The notes under the pieces: model-generated
What the model was told of the DNA's origin: nothing
What the model saw: the letters and a program-made list of their open reading frames with translations, nothing else
Database searches by the model: none
Position numbers and translations under genes: made by a program
Source of the DNA: Coptis chinensis
Taxonomy: Eukaryota; Streptophyta; Magnoliopsida; Ranunculales; Ranunculaceae
Assembly: GCA_015680905.1 (NCBI GenBank)
Contig: CM027382.1
Location: 10,017,501 to 10,081,500 of the forward strand
Direction of reading: 5' to 3'
DNA length: 64,000 nt
Part shown: positions 24,259-37,499 of the stretch, one piece after another
How positions within the stretch are numbered: position 1 is the first letter of the stretch
Layout: each line of letters begins with the position of its first letter

Positions 24259-25711
24259 TGATATTCGCTTTTTACGACCACTTAGAGTTTAGAACTCTCT
24301 AAATTGAAGCAAAAGAAATCAAGGTTCCTTACTCACGATCTTCGTTGAGTAGAGTTAGAATAAGGATTCGAACTACCTAAAGTATAGAACAACTACAAAT
24401 TGGATGTTACAATAAAGGGAACTAAGGAGTAAGGGTCTATTATAAATGTTAGATTTTTATCATTCCTACTTAAACATTAAGAAAACATTAAGTTGAAAAC
24501 ATGCACTTGATACTAAAAATAGAAATTTGGAAGAGAAGTTGGAGAGTTAATCCTCCTCATGTGAGCTACCATTAGTGTTGATTTGAAATAGGTTTTATTC
24601 TTCCTAAACTCATAGACAAGTCCACTAACGGAAAAATATAATTGATCCCTAGCATGCATGGCTCACTTAAGAGCTCATACATGCTAGCAAGTGAAACCAA
24701 ACAATGACTTATCTCTAAGCTCATTGTTTGATTTCTAACTAGACACTACACCAACTATCATTTTGGGATAGGATGTAGTGTTAGTTGTTTATCCTAAAAA
24801 CCTACCAAACTCACAACCAATGTTTTTCCCTCACATGAGTTGGATTAACTCCCCAAAAGGGAAGTTAGCTCATGATCCTTGGGACAAGGACTTATGAACT
24901 ACTAAAAACTCAAAAGAGAAAGAGAGAGAGAGAGAGAGAATCCACAACCAAACTCACTTATATATTTCTAGAAGAACTAGAAGAACAAGTGTTCCTCCAT
25001 TAAAACTATTACAAGCTTTTTGCAAATAAAATAAAACTTAACTTCTCATTTTCACTAAGGAACTAAAATAATGCCATGTGAGGAAAATAAGTCAAGGGAG
25101 TAAATGGAGTATCCCCCACCTTTGTCTAATTTCTTCTCCATTTGAGAGAAATCTCATTTCCTCCCACGTGAATTATCAAACCACATTGATTCATTTTTAT
25201 CTACCACATTAAAACAAAGTGACACCTTTGCCTTTTTCTCACTATTAACACCTAATCTAATTTATTACATGCAAGGTGTCAACTTTGCACCAATAATTTG
25301 TTATCTTTGTCTTGACATGCTCCATGATTGATGACTCATCAATCTTGTGGCCCCCGCATAGTGGGTCCATGTGCAGATCGATGGGCGTCCGGTATTTTGG
25401 GCGGTTTTACAACTTCCCACTATATCGTAGAGTTCATCGCCCTGATTGTTATGCGAAAGCTCTCTCTTGTCGCATTCGAGTCCCGTTTCGAGGTAGGAGC
25501 TTTGGAAGTATGATGCTTCTACGTGGATTTGAGAAAATTCATATATCGCCGTTCCTCGTGCTTTATTGCGAGGTTTAACCAATATTTCCATGTTTCTCGC
25601 AAATACACGCAAAAGTATGAAAACATATTTATTTCATGATTATTAAACACATAATGAACCAAATTTATATGTCTCAATGGGGTTTCATAATACACTTTTG
25701 GATGCTTATCA
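24259..25711 (-). repeat. 3' LTR of element 1
   Basis: This direct repeat matches 40535-41981 along its whole length, with most differences being small indels clustered at about 25340-25500. In plus orientation it begins TGATATTCGC and ends GCTTATCA. It contains a (GA)n run near 24918-24940. The long GA/TC stretches and absence of coding frames fit an LTR. Confidence 0.9.
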
Positions 25712-25724
25712 CACTACCCCCAAA
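25712..25724 (-). other. Polypurine tract of element 1
   Basis: On minus the bases before the 3' LTR read GTTTGGGGGTAGTG and are followed directly by TGATAAGC. Just upstream is the TTGCTTCGAGGACAAGC word common next to this tract in plant Tat/Athila elements. It primes plus-strand DNA synthesis in retrotransposons. Confidence 0.75.
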
Positions 25725-26504
25725 CAAAGACTTTGCTTGTCCTCGAAGCAAAGAAGAGACACTAAAATAGATAAGTGGCCAAAAATGTGTAGTCTTAAAC
25801 TAATTCTCGTTTAGCAGAGTCGCGATTGCATTGACCATATGCAACAAGGCCTTAAACCACTAGGAATTCCCTAGTGGGCGAGTTATAGCCCTCGTGAGAG
25901 TTTTCGAAAAAGATACTCACAAACTTCATTTATACTACAACGACTTCGATGTGAAACTTGTTTCCTAAATTAATCTCGGATATCCATACATCTCCTTAGC
26001 GAGGGAGCGAGGATTTATTTCTTTGAAACTCAAGTTAATATGTATTCAATAATTAAAACATCTACATATGATTATTCATGCGAACTCTTTTCATTGAAAT
26101 ATACTAGCGGGGGTTGTTTTACGGATCCTTGGAGAGCATACCTAAATGGGTTCTCCAGGTATGTGTTGAAACACATATTCACTCAAAATTTTCCACTCGG
26201 GTTTTGTTAACTCCGGTGTGCGGTGGGCTGCGTTTCCTTATCTCAATGACGGTCGGGAGGAGCCGATGTCGATCAATCACGTCTACTACTTATTATCACA
26301 CCACCCTACTCCTAATTGAGCTAGAGGTCTTTATTAGGTATTGTGGGGCTTAGGTGATAGTGTACAAGAAAATGGAAATGGATAATCAAAATTCTGAGTA
26401 TGAGAGAATAGGGTCTTCATATATTTATACTAGAGAAATCCTTTTTTTTTTTCCTTCCTTCTTCTAACGAGTTTTTCTAACCTTGTTCTTAAGCCTCTGG
26501 ATAC

Positions 26505-26551
<47 letters not shown>

Positions 26552-29500
26552 AAGAACATGATTCTATTTTTTTCCTTTAAGGAAGCAAATGGCCCGACTT
26601 AAATTTGGGACAAGTCTTTCTCTTTATTCTTTCCACATTTCATCCTATTCCTCATACTAAATCACTTAGGTAGGTTCTTTTATTTGGTTTAATAGATGGG
26701 TAAAGGAATTTTTGTGGTGAAAGTGAAAGGTTTGATGAAAGGTTCGATTAGTGACTAAGCGGTAATATTTGTAACAGGTAAGAATTTTAGCTATGTCGAT
26801 CCAAAGAAGGCCTAAATTCTAAGCCTAGGGTTGGTTGGTGATCAAGTAAGTAGATCGTAATTTCCTCTAATCGGAAAAAAACTCTCCTCTGTGTCATCAC
26901 ACACAAATCACTCATATCAAGGCTTTTGGTTAGATTCTCCGCGAGGGTTTATAGTTTAAGTAACTAACCGTTGTTTCCGAAACTTCTTGCTATGTACAAT
27001 CAATGATACTCGGTACATGAATATTCATGAAAAGATGTATAAAACTATTAAATCATTATTATCTAAAATTTCTTAAAACAAATCCTAATTCGGATACTAA
27101 TGTGAGATTTCTAGACAATTTTCATCATTGAAAAGGAAACAAGACTTTGTCACTAAGTACAATTATTAATATGAAAATAAAAACTATATATAGGCTACAA
27201 GATGCCTAATTCTTGCTATAGGTTTAAAAGCACCCCCAAACAAATGATTAGTCCTCGAAGGATCAATAATTAAAGAGAGAAAGTACACGAGAACCGTGAG
27301 AGCAAAATTAGGGCTAGATTCTTTGGAACCAAGAGGTTGGAGATCATAATATATTATTATTGGAAAGAACAAGAAAATGTTCAATAGCACACTAAACATA
27401 GCACCGCGATATAAATAAACCACAAAGATATGAAACGTGAAAAACAATAGCACACCAAACAAAAGGTTTAGCTAGATATATGTACAATGGCAAACTCAAG
27501 TTTACCATCCAGCAGGATGTGAGGGTCTGGCGTCCTCTTTAAGGAAATGCATTTCCTTAGCATCACGCCAATAGATAATAGTCTGCCAAATTTCTGCCCA
27601 TTCTTTGTCTCCGGATTCTCTCAAATTGGTCTTCATCTTTTCATCCTTTGGGTAACATCGAACATGCCTCGTATCGAAATGACGCCCATTCCGTGAAAAC
27701 CTCAATGAGCGAATGATTACGTTTCTTTGGGCACATGGAATCCACCTTGACCCGATCATGAAAAGTAGCCGCAAACCGTGGGAAATGTGTCTTCATGATT
27801 AAATGGCGGTGGTCGGTAAAAGTATATACTTATCCCGAAAAGTCGCGAGCTCGTTTCGGTGGAGACAACACAACCCTAAAATGTTAAATAATGCATGACC
27901 ACGAGCTAGTGCCGAATACAACGCGCAGCGGCCTCATTGGCGAGAAAAATGCCAATCTCCCATAATGTTTAGGAGTACAAATAACATGGCAGTCCCCATG
28001 TTCATGGTCATGCTTGCTAATGGAATGGTGATGTTTAAGCCATGGCATAGCCATCTCCTTCCCGTTTGATCTCAAGACCATCACCATAAGAGTCGCGAAA
28101 CGCTTGCCATTTGAAGGAAATCCAATAATTATGAAAGATGTCTTGCCAAGATCACGGTGGTTAAGTGATATGGGAGGTCCAAAAGATAGAGCAAGTTGTT
28201 GTTGAGAAAAGATATGAGGTGTGTCATCAACTTCGGATTGTGAACCGTCTAAAAGTAGAAACCATGCGCATGGTTGAATCTTTGGTGTGTCATCCATATT
28301 AGCATAAAAGTATCTTTGCAGCCAAACTAGGAGAATAAGTTTGGTCGAGGTTGAAGAATTAGGGAAGACCACCCAATGTTTGTGATGTAATCATGGAAAA
28401 GATGGCCATAGGCATTGGAATCCATCATAGGCTGAAAGGATTGCTTTCGGGAATGAGTTTGGGAGGGACCATGGATGATGAAGATCTTGTGATTGATGAA
28501 GATGCCATAGTGGATGAAGTAAAATAATATTGACATGGCATTTTCATCAAATAAATGGTCAATTTGACCTTGGGGTGTTCTTTCATCTATCTCCAGAGTA
28601 TTAGAGGTCAAAACCAAGCGAGTAGTCTGTTTGAAAGACCTTTATATATGCTCTTTGAAGGGGTGTCTGGAGAAATTCTTGGATAACCCCAACGCATCAT
28701 AATCTAGCGTAACCAAAGTGGGTAGAGTCTGCCGACCTTCTTGTTTTTTCTTGGTGATTACGTTCGGAGGTGTTGGATCATACAAAAAGTCATCTCTCCG
28801 AGTTTGCAAAATCAAAGTAGGTGAAAATTTGAGGCTTTGTGACTTGATTGGTGTGATGTACCTAACACATTATGTCCAACCGGTGGAGCCGCAACCACGT
28901 TGATTGTTTCAAAGAAGCGTTGAAGAACAATGTGATGTGTATTTTCAACGTCGCCATGAGATCACGGTAGCTCGCGATAAAGTTTTTCGAATCAAATGAT
29001 GACTCTTGAAAAAAGGGACTCTGGTTATTTATTGGGATTTGAAGTATGTCGGAGATCATGTCACTTATTCAATTCCAAAGCGTTGTCCATAGGCATTGAA
29101 GTAGAATCTTCCATCTTCATAACCGCTAAAATTGGTAGAACATCAAAACCAATTCGGGGAATAACTAGGCGGAATTATATAGAAGAGATCCGGCCATGTG
29201 ACGGTGATTTGATGTCAAAATAAGGAGAATCGGCCCTCTTGAAAGATTTGAAGGTCTTTCTAGTTATTTTTCTTGGTTGAGCCATTATTGAGGGAAGGAT
29301 AGTGGAAAATTGTGTGAATAAGAATGGCTTAAAGAAGAAGGAATATATAAATCACAATCACGGAGTCCAAGTGTAGTTAATGACCCATGTGATTATGAAA
29401 ACATCATAGGGGATCCACGATAAGTCTTTGTCATGTCGGATATCCAAATATAATTAATGAGATTGTTGAATGTTTAGAAAATCTGAAGGAAAGTTTCCGG

Positions 29501-29715
29501 GGGTAGTTAAACTTACGCGTAATTTCAGAATTGATGATCATAACTTCGGTAATAGAATATGGATAGAATAATCATTTTACATCTGTGACAAGTGTTATGT
29601 GTACCTTGTAAGCGTCGTGATTTTCTCTGAACACCATGTGTATCCATTAATGATTTTGTTGAATTTTGGATGGCCTTTTCGTTGTTATGGTTTGCTTATT
29701 TATTTACTTATTATT

Positions 29716-29781
29716 ATTATATATATATATATATTTTTTTTTTATTTTTTATTTTTATTGTTTTTATTTTTTTATAATTTT

Positions 29782-29813
<32 letters not shown>

Positions 29814-29851
29814 TATAATAATTAGAGACGAAAAGACAACTAATAGACAAC

Positions 29852-29933
<82 letters not shown>
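29716..29933. repeat. Compound (ATT)n / (TA)n microsatellite
   Basis: TA and ATT runs alternate across about 220 bp, ending with an uninterrupted TA run at about 29886-29933. A short GACGAAAAGACAACTAATAGAC unit occurs within and again just after it, so the block has also been duplicated. Confidence 0.9.
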
Positions 29934-29936
<3 letters not shown>

Positions 29937-32037
29937 GCGAAAAGACAACTAATAGACCACTGACTAATTAATCTGAACTTCTCCATTTAATCATAACCCG
30001 TACAAATGTGTGAGAATTATTTAACACACCATACTAATATACAAAATGAAAATCAGAAAAAGAAAACGGGTTACATAGATCTAGTTATCTTTATGCATCG
30101 AGTGTTATGCATGAGTGACAAGAGAATGATGATAAACAACGGTCATCACAATTAATGTGATAGCCCATTCGGCGTTGCTCCTTTTCCCATCACAGCTCTA
30201 GTTTATTCATTATTGTCAAGAAATTGAAAATTTGTGAAGAAGAAGTTGTGAAGATTGAGAGAAGGGAATGAGTGAAAGAGGAAAGGAGAGTTGTATTTAT
30301 AACTTGATTTACGACCGTTCTTATCGACCGTTTGGATCGATCCGTTGGAGTTGACCCGTTGGGCTTTGAGAGTAGGGCCCAATGAATCAAGGAGCAAACT
30401 CATATTTTTGAAAGTACTATATTAGCATAACATAAATAATTTCTCATTTAAACCGTCACGGAGATACAAAATTATGAAAATCAACCGATATATAATAATT
30501 TAGCACTAAAAATAAAAATGCAATGCATTAGGAAATAAATGACATAGTCATTTTTAAACCAAAGAAAATAAACAGACTCTTGGGAATCCTCGGGTTAGCG
30601 GAAGATGAACCCGGTTTCTACGTCTTCGCCCACGGCACTTGGTTGGCAGAATGTGGCTTTATAGGAATAACAACTGATCTTGGAATTCTTGTTGATTAGC
30701 GTCATCATTCTCTGGAATTGGCCTTGGCGATTTCTCATTTCTTGTTGGAATTCATTACGGAAGTAATCATCTCTTCTGAAGAAACATCCTAGCATACTAG
30801 AATTCATGTTCCTCGAGGCATCCATAGGAGTATTTATTAGAGCATGGTATCTTCGTTAAAAACAGTCACGGTGGTGAAAGAGGAGGAGGAGGTGCGTTAT
30901 CATGCTCAATGTCATCTCTAGCTCTTTTGGGTCCCAATGGTCCAAAACCTGAGTCTCAAAATTCAAAATTCGAAAGCCCTTGTTTCAAATGAAAAGTAGC
31001 GGTGGAACCCTAAATTAAGCATAAGGTGAAAGTAACAAAATACGGACAAGAGGAGCTGACCATTGACGATGCGTAAGAATATGGCCCGGAAATGGACCAT
31101 CTGAAAAGTGTGCTTCCTCTCTGTAGGATCCGGCGAGGTGCAAAGAAAGTCTTGTTCCGCGTCGGGCGTCTTTGAAGTTCGATGGCGTTGTCGCCAACCA
31201 TTGAGTGGCGGCTAATTGGTTACGTCGGGCGAATCTTTGGTACCGCCATTCGAGCGCGGTGTTGTACTCCCCTCGAGAAGCGTGTCAAACATCAAATCCC
31301 TCGTGGTGGGATACTCGACAATAACATGGTCGGGCTATCCGAGTTAATCGAATCTGGCGGTATTGAAATCAACTCAGCGTGAGTTCACGTTCCATCCCAT
31401 CCGCCGTAATCCAAAATTCGTCACCCGGAAACCTCCATTGTTATAAAATTTCAACACCAAATCTTGAATATTGAGCTGGGATTGATGCAAAAGATATTCC
31501 CCTCTCTACTTTCAATTTCCTCATCAAAAATGGGTGAAACATCCGGAATTATATAGATTTTGAAATTTCTCTCGGTATTTGAATTAAATCTTCGATTAAC
31601 CATAAGCCAGTTTTAAATTGAATTTTGATAGTGCAAATAGTAAGAGGAGGTGGAGGAGGTGCTGCTTTGGAGGAAGGGGTTGAGGTTGGTGGAGTTTGGC
31701 CAGCGTCTTGCGGTCGAATTCTCTATTTGGAGTATGCAGCGCCTTGTATGATAGTGGGGACCAAGATCCGTTTTGTGGAAGAAGAAATAGGGGGGTGGAC
31801 CGTGGGTGCCCCGGCGTGGAGCTTTAATACCGGATCTTGGGTTTTAGGTCGGAGGTCAAAATTTTGGCCCAAAGTACAAATGAATTACAGAAATTCCTCT
31901 TATGTCCCAAAAGTTCGAAATTTCAAACGTGGAAATTTGATTCGTTTCAACTCGAATTTAACCGGATGAGATATTAAAACGATCAGTATTAAAAATGCCA
32001 TCCACTAGAATATGAAAAATCACATTCAAACATCAAA

Positions 32038-32172
32038 TTTTTTATTTTTTATTTTATTTTATTTTTTTGTTTTTATTTTTTTTGTTTTTTATTTTGTTTT
32101 TTATTTTTTTTTTGTTTTTATTTTGTTTTTTTTTTTTTTTTGTTTTATTTTTTTTTTGTTTTTATTTTTTTT
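32038..32172. repeat. T-rich low-complexity tract
   Basis: About 135 bp of T runs interrupted by single A or G bases. Any open frame across it (poly-Phe) is a composition artefact. Confidence 0.9.
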
Positions 32173-32605
32173 AACAATCTTTGGTTTTTATTTATTTATC
32201 CTTTATATACAAATGTACAAGTCGAGAAGAGCGTGTCAACAACACGGAAATCCAAATAAAACAACACATCACAAACAGCTTAACTTTCGAGGCAACTTTC
32301 ATATGCCGGCTCAGGGTGAACCCGAATCCACCGGACTGTGGCTTATCCTTTATGTTTTGGGGGCCTAGGGTTTAGGGCGGTACCATCCTTGACCAATGTG
32401 CAATGGTCTAATAATAATATTACCGCTTAGTACATATGGTATAGCCTCGAACCGCCCGAAAAGCGATCCATAGAAAACTGAATGGGGTTGGCACGGGGAA
32501 TCCATTGCCCGTCTGAACTATGAAATATCCGATGGTGCATATCCGCGACTCTCTTTGGGCACCATCTTTGGGTGCTAATAAAACAAAAGCGTGTATATAC
32601 ATGTT

Positions 32606-32747
32606 GAGTCTTTTTTAACGTCGGATCCTCAAAGGCGAATGTGAGTCTTTTAACGTCGGATCCTCAAGGCGAATGTGGAGTCTTTTAACGTCGAATCCTC
32701 AAGGCGAATGTGAGTCTTTTTTAACGTCGAGATCTCAAGGCGAATCG
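32606..32747. repeat. Four tandem copies of a 34-37 bp unit
   Basis: Copies start at 32606, 32643, 32678 and 32712. Each has the form GAGTCTTTT, AACGTCG, ATCCTCAAGG, CGAATG with small indels. A related single unit is visible in element 2 near 49469-49505. Confidence 0.85.
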
Positions 32748-33649
32748 ACCACTGTAGAACAACGGGGACGGCGGCGAAGTTTATCTGTTGAGCTGGTGTC
32801 GGACAATAATATACCTTATACGGCTCATCTCGGATAAAAAGATCAAGACACCTGGACCGAAAGGAGTTTGGCGGTTCATACACCACCCCTTTTAAACAAA
32901 TTAAACTTTTCGAGCAAAAGTACTACGACCATTACCAATTCGAGATGGGTTGAGATTTGGACCAAATGATGAGTTGGAGTTAGCGAGGAAGAGAATAGAA
33001 AAGGGGAGGAGAAAGAAGGAGTTGAAATTTTTGGTACCCATTGTTTTCACGGAGGCGTTTGCTTTCGATTATCGAGAAGACATTTATACTTTCGATTCTG
33101 AATTAGAGTTTTTGTGGACTAAGGTTCGGGCTTGCTTGCAACCACACACTCTAGGGGAATTTTAGAAAAGAAAATAGAAGAGGCCCGGCTACCCTAATGG
33201 CATACTTTTCTGTTTAAATACATGGAAAGAAGTACACCAGCCGAATCTATTAGTGCAGTGTAAATTTGGATCATTGAGAAGAGTCTCTTCGACATCACGG
33301 AGAAGCGACTCATGATAATGTTTAAAAGGCCGCCATTTACTTGGAATTAAGCTACCATCATTTTCGTTTTCCGAGAGATAGCCCGTAAGGGGGTGACCAG
33401 CGAGAGCGATGAAAGGACCCGGACCATCGAGTTTTTAATTTTCACGGAAAAATGTGTAATCTTGAGTTGTACATCAAAACTTTTTGACCGACTTTGAACT
33501 CTTTTTGCAATATGTGCTTGTCATGCACTCTTTTCATGTTGGCTTTATAGGATTTGAGATCATAGGCATCACTCGAATTTCCTCAAGCTTCGTTTAAGCT
33601 GCAATTTTCTTTTTTAAGCCTGCCATGTTAGTGTTATAATTGAGGCTTT

Positions 33650-34340
33650 TGATGGCCCATAGAGCACGGTGCTCAAGTTCAACCGGCCGGATGACAAGGT
33701 TTTCCAAAAGCGAAGGCGATCACGGAGACATCCCTATAGGTGTCTTAAAGGCATTACAGTATGCCCACAAGGCATCGGATAATCGTAGAACCGATCTTTC
33801 CTAGATGGATTGGCGGTTTTTTCAAAATGGATTTTATTTCTCGATTAGAGACTTCTACTTGACCACTGGGTTTGAGGATGATCTGGAGTTGCCACTTTGT
33901 CGTGACTCCATATTTCTTTACTAATGATTCAAAAATTTTATTGCGAAATGTTTTCCCCATCACTAATTATAGCTTTTGGAACACCAAATCGAGAAAAATA
34001 TTTTCTTTTACAAACAAAACTACCGTTTTATGATCATTAGCACGACATGCCAATGCCTCAATCCATTTTGACACATAGTCAACTGCTACAAGTATGTATA
34101 GGAAGCCATGAGAATTTGGAAATGGACCCATGAAGTCGATGCCCCATACATCAAAGATTTCCACAATTAGAATGGGATTTAAGGGCATCATATTGCGTTG
34201 AGTAATGCGACCTAACTGCTGGCAGCGATTGCATGCTTTGCAATGCTCATGTGCATCTCTAAATAGTGTTGGCCAATAAAAACCACATTGTAGAACCTTG
34301 GCGCGGTTTTCTTACCACTAAAATGACCACCACAAGATTG
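33650..34340 (-). pseudogene. Integrase of element 1 (broken)
   Basis: On minus, from about 34340: a Cys/His zinc-binding region (CNRC-like, 'QQLGRIT'), then the catalytic core with [20 protein letters not shown] (first catalytic Asp in the IDFMGP motif) and [17 protein letters not shown] at 34191-34020, and GQVEVSNREIKSILKK near 33850, where the catalytic Glu of the NREIK segment lies. The frame breaks near 33965. It would insert element cDNA into the genome. Confidence 0.85.
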
Positions 34341-34655
34341 TTCATGGCGGAAGGATAACACGTCGTTGTGTTCCCGGTCGGGAATGCTGTGCGGCGGATT
34401 AGTTAGTCGAACAATACTTGAAGAAGGTAGGGATCATCCCGAAATAGAATTTCCGCAGATGGATAAAAACTTTTTCGGTCATTCTGAGACCAAGATAAAG
34501 GAACTTCCTCGGTAACTAAGTAATTTACTATGTCTGCGTACCAAGGGGCGAAAAAATAGAGTACAAGTGTTCATCACGGAAAGGAATCACGGGATAGGAT
34601 CGGTATCGATATCAACATCACTTACAAGTCTTGATAAATGGTGCGCAACCACATT

Positions 34656-34990
34656 TTAAGCTACCTTTTTATCTCTAATTTCGAGAGTAAACTCTTGCAA
34701 AAGGAGAATCCATCGGATCAACCTTTGTTTTGCATCTTTTTTCGCTAATAGATAACGAAGTGCCGCATGGTCAGTGTAGACAATAGTTGGAGAACCCACT
34801 AGGTAAGGGCGAAACTTATCTAACGCGTATACAACAGCGAGAAACTCTTTCTCAGTGGTGGTATAGTTACGTTGAGCTTCATTAAGGGTTTTACTCGCAT
34901 AGTAAATGACAACTGGCTTATCTTCTCGGCGTTGCCCTAGTACAGCTCCAATAGCATAGTAAACTGCGTCACACATTAATTCAAAAGGTT
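34656..34990 (-). pseudogene. RNase H domain of element 1
   Basis: This frame reads [54 protein letters not shown] and [18 protein letters not shown], the standard plant gypsy RNase H (first Asp in CDA, Glu in TTEKE, Asp in YTDH). The upstream link to reverse transcriptase is frameshifted. Confidence 0.85.
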
Positions 34991-35099
34991 TAGACCAATC
35001 GGTGGTTGAATTATAGGGCGGTAGTTAATGCGGTTTTAATACCTCAAAGGCTTGTTTGCAACTGAAATTGAAATCAAAAAGCGGCATCTTTAAGCGGGG

Positions 35100-36200
35100 A
35101 GATTGGTTAAAGGTCTAGCAACCTTTGAGAAATCTTGAATAAATCTCCTATAGAAACACGCATGTCCTAAGAATCTTGCGAATGTCTCGAACAGTTTTGG
35201 TATAGGAAGTGAAGCAATTTTTTCTATCTTAGCTTTGTCTACTTGATTCCGTCCTTTGAAGCGATATGTCCTAAAACTATTCCTTTAGTAACCATGAAAT
35301 GGCATTTTTCCCAATTAAGAACAAGGTTTTCTCTTCCAAGCGTGTAAAGACCTTTTCAAGATTTGATAGACGACTATCGAAAGAATCTCCATAAATTGAA
35401 AATCGTCCATGAATACTTCCATAAACCGTTCAACCATATCACTGAAAATATGAAGCATGCAGCGTTGGAAAGTACCAGGTGCATTGCAAAGGCCGAAAGG
35501 CATTAGATATATGCAAATGTACCAAATGGGCCAATTGAGCGTTGTTTTTCTTGATCGGCCGGGGATCTATGACTATCTGAAAATAACACGAATAACCATC
35601 AAAAAAGCGATAATAGGCATGACCCGGCTAAGCGTTCGAGCATCGATCGATGAATGGAAGTGGAAAGTGATCCTTACGGTGGCGGCATTAAGTTTCGCGA
35701 TAGTCGATGCATATTAAGCCATTTCTTGGGATCTGGCGGAAATGCATTCATCTTTATCATTTCGCTGGCTGTAATGCCAGATTTCTTTGGAACTTCGTTA
35801 ATGCGGGACTCACCCAAACACTATCGGAGATAGGGTAAATAATACCGCATCTAGTAATTTTAACACTTCTTCTCGTTACCACATCTTTCATGGTAGGGTT
35901 TAAGCGTTATTTGTGGTTCCGCGGCGTCTTAGCATTTTCTTCAGTGTATCACGATGGGTGCACACATTAGGTTCAATGCCTTTAATGTCATCGAGGGACC
36001 ATCCAATAGCGAGCGATGTTGTTGAATGACATTAATTAAGCGAGCTTCACGATCGTCGGTTAATTGTGAAGAAATAATAAGCGGGTGGCGACCATCGACA
36101 TCAAAAGTATGCGTATTTTAATTCGAAGGAAGGGTTTTAATTCGGGGGGTGGTAGTGGGTATTAAAGATTCTTGAGGAAGGTCATCATCCATGTAATATC
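35100..36200 (-). pseudogene. Reverse transcriptase of element 1 (multiply broken)
   Basis: The clear part is 35503-35390 on minus: MPFGLCNAPGTFQRCM followed by MEVFMDDF, the YxDD-box with Phe-Met-Asp-Asp. Flanking parts of the domain are recognisable only in pieces by comparison with element 2 and are shifted among frames. Several unusual CG-containing substitutions disturb conserved stretches. Confidence 0.8.
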
Positions 36201-36543
36201 TGAGAGGGATGATCATCAAGTTACTAGACATCAACATTTGTAGGGTCAATTAATGAATGCTTGACTCTAATAACTCATTTACTTCGTTTGTATAATCATC
36301 GTCCTCAAACTTCGAGTCACTAAAAGGAAAGAAATTGGTACACTTCATCCTCGGGAAAAGAGTTTGAGAAATACTCTTGCGGAATCTTTGTCAATCTGTT
36401 GACTTCACCATCAATGTCGGGACTCACGGAATTTGTTTCATTAACTTGAACACATTCACCTCGACCGAAAAGATTTCGAAGGACATGGTCATGGAACCAT
36501 CTCGGCAGTTAATAAGAGCATTAGCGGTGGCAAGGAGGGCGTC

Positions 36544-36800
36544 CTAAAATGATAGGAATGGAATCACAAGCAACTTCGTATCCAAAATAACAAAGTCTAC
36601 GGGATAGAAGAAATCTTGGACTTTTACAAGGGCGTTTTCCACAATTCCTTTTGGATACTTTATGGAGCGATCTGCTAGCTGTAGAGTCATGGTGGTAGGT
36701 TTGAGTTCATGAAGACCTAATTGTTTAAATAAATAATATGGAAGTAAGTTCACGCTAGCTCCTAGGTCTAATAAGCCTTGATGGCCGTGTATTTGTCACC
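36544..36800 (-). pseudogene. Aspartic protease of element 1
   Basis: The frame reads LLDLGASVNLLPY (DLGAS active-site motif of plant gypsy retropepsins), then LGLHELKPTTMTLQLADRS and PVDFVILDT. A stop occurs just upstream. The protease would process the Gag-Pol polyprotein. Confidence 0.8.
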
Positions 36801-37499
36801 TAAAGGTGCATGGAACCGTTAATCGACCGGGGTCCTTGTATTTTACAATACCATTGTGTTGTTGATGGAGGAAATTGTTTCGATGAGGAGCGGCTTGTTG
36901 AGGAACATTAGTTCTCCTTTTGTGGTGCACATATCTTTTAGAAATTTTGCATGTTTTGGTAGTAATTTTAAGGCATCGAGAAAAGGTAAGTTGATTGTTA
37001 AATTTTGAAAAGTCTCTCCGAATTTCAACAAAAATTGTCATCGGGTTTATTCTTTGCCAAAGCGTCTTTGAAAAGCGGTGCCTTAGGTCGAGAAATTTAG
37101 CGAAGGGTCTACTTGCTTGTTTCCTACATTGGAGGTGTTGACTTTGTTGTATCGGGGGAATCTTCCGTAGGTTCATTATTAGAACTAGAATCCTTGGAAC
37201 CTTCTTTTTTCTTTTGTTGATCATCGGCATCGTATCGATTGTCTGACAGTTTTCCAGATCGTAAAGTAGTGATTGCATGCACCTCACCTTGGTTGGTTGT
37301 GCTTGTACCAGGGCATTGGTGAGTTCAAAGGCGTGTTTGCTTGGTTTAGGGTTTGGAACTGCTTGTGCGGAAACAAACGCCTTCGACTCTTTTCTTGCGC
37401 CAATTCTTTGAAGTGATTGTTGGATAGGCGTTAAAATTTGAGACTATTGGTTCATGTAAGCCAAGAAAGTCTCATTTGTTCTATCGTAATGGTTGGCGC

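Larger units (their letters stand above)
25725..33200 (-). other. Long region between pol and 3' LTR of element 1, no recognisable gene
   Basis: About 7.5 kb lies between integrase and the polypurine tract. Minus-strand open frames at 30825-30595, 28617-28327, 28372-27884 and 27774-27502 could be pieces of one broken protein, the position where Athila-type elements keep an extra (envelope-like or unknown) open frame. None shows a motif I can name. The block 25800-25900 has an inverted relative at about 58440-58560. Low-complexity tracts: poly-T 26511-26547, ATT/TA repeats 29716-29932, T-rich 32038-32170. Confidence 0.5.

Noticed and set aside
25312-25578. Open frames within the LTR of element 1 (also 41528-41809)
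   Set aside because: They differ between the two LTR copies because of indels and show no protein motif.
29599-29952. 117-codon open frame rich in Ile, Leu and Tyr
   Set aside because: It is produced by ATT and TA microsatellites.
32012-32368. 118-codon Phe-rich open frame
   Set aside because: It runs across a T-rich low-complexity tract; composition artefact.
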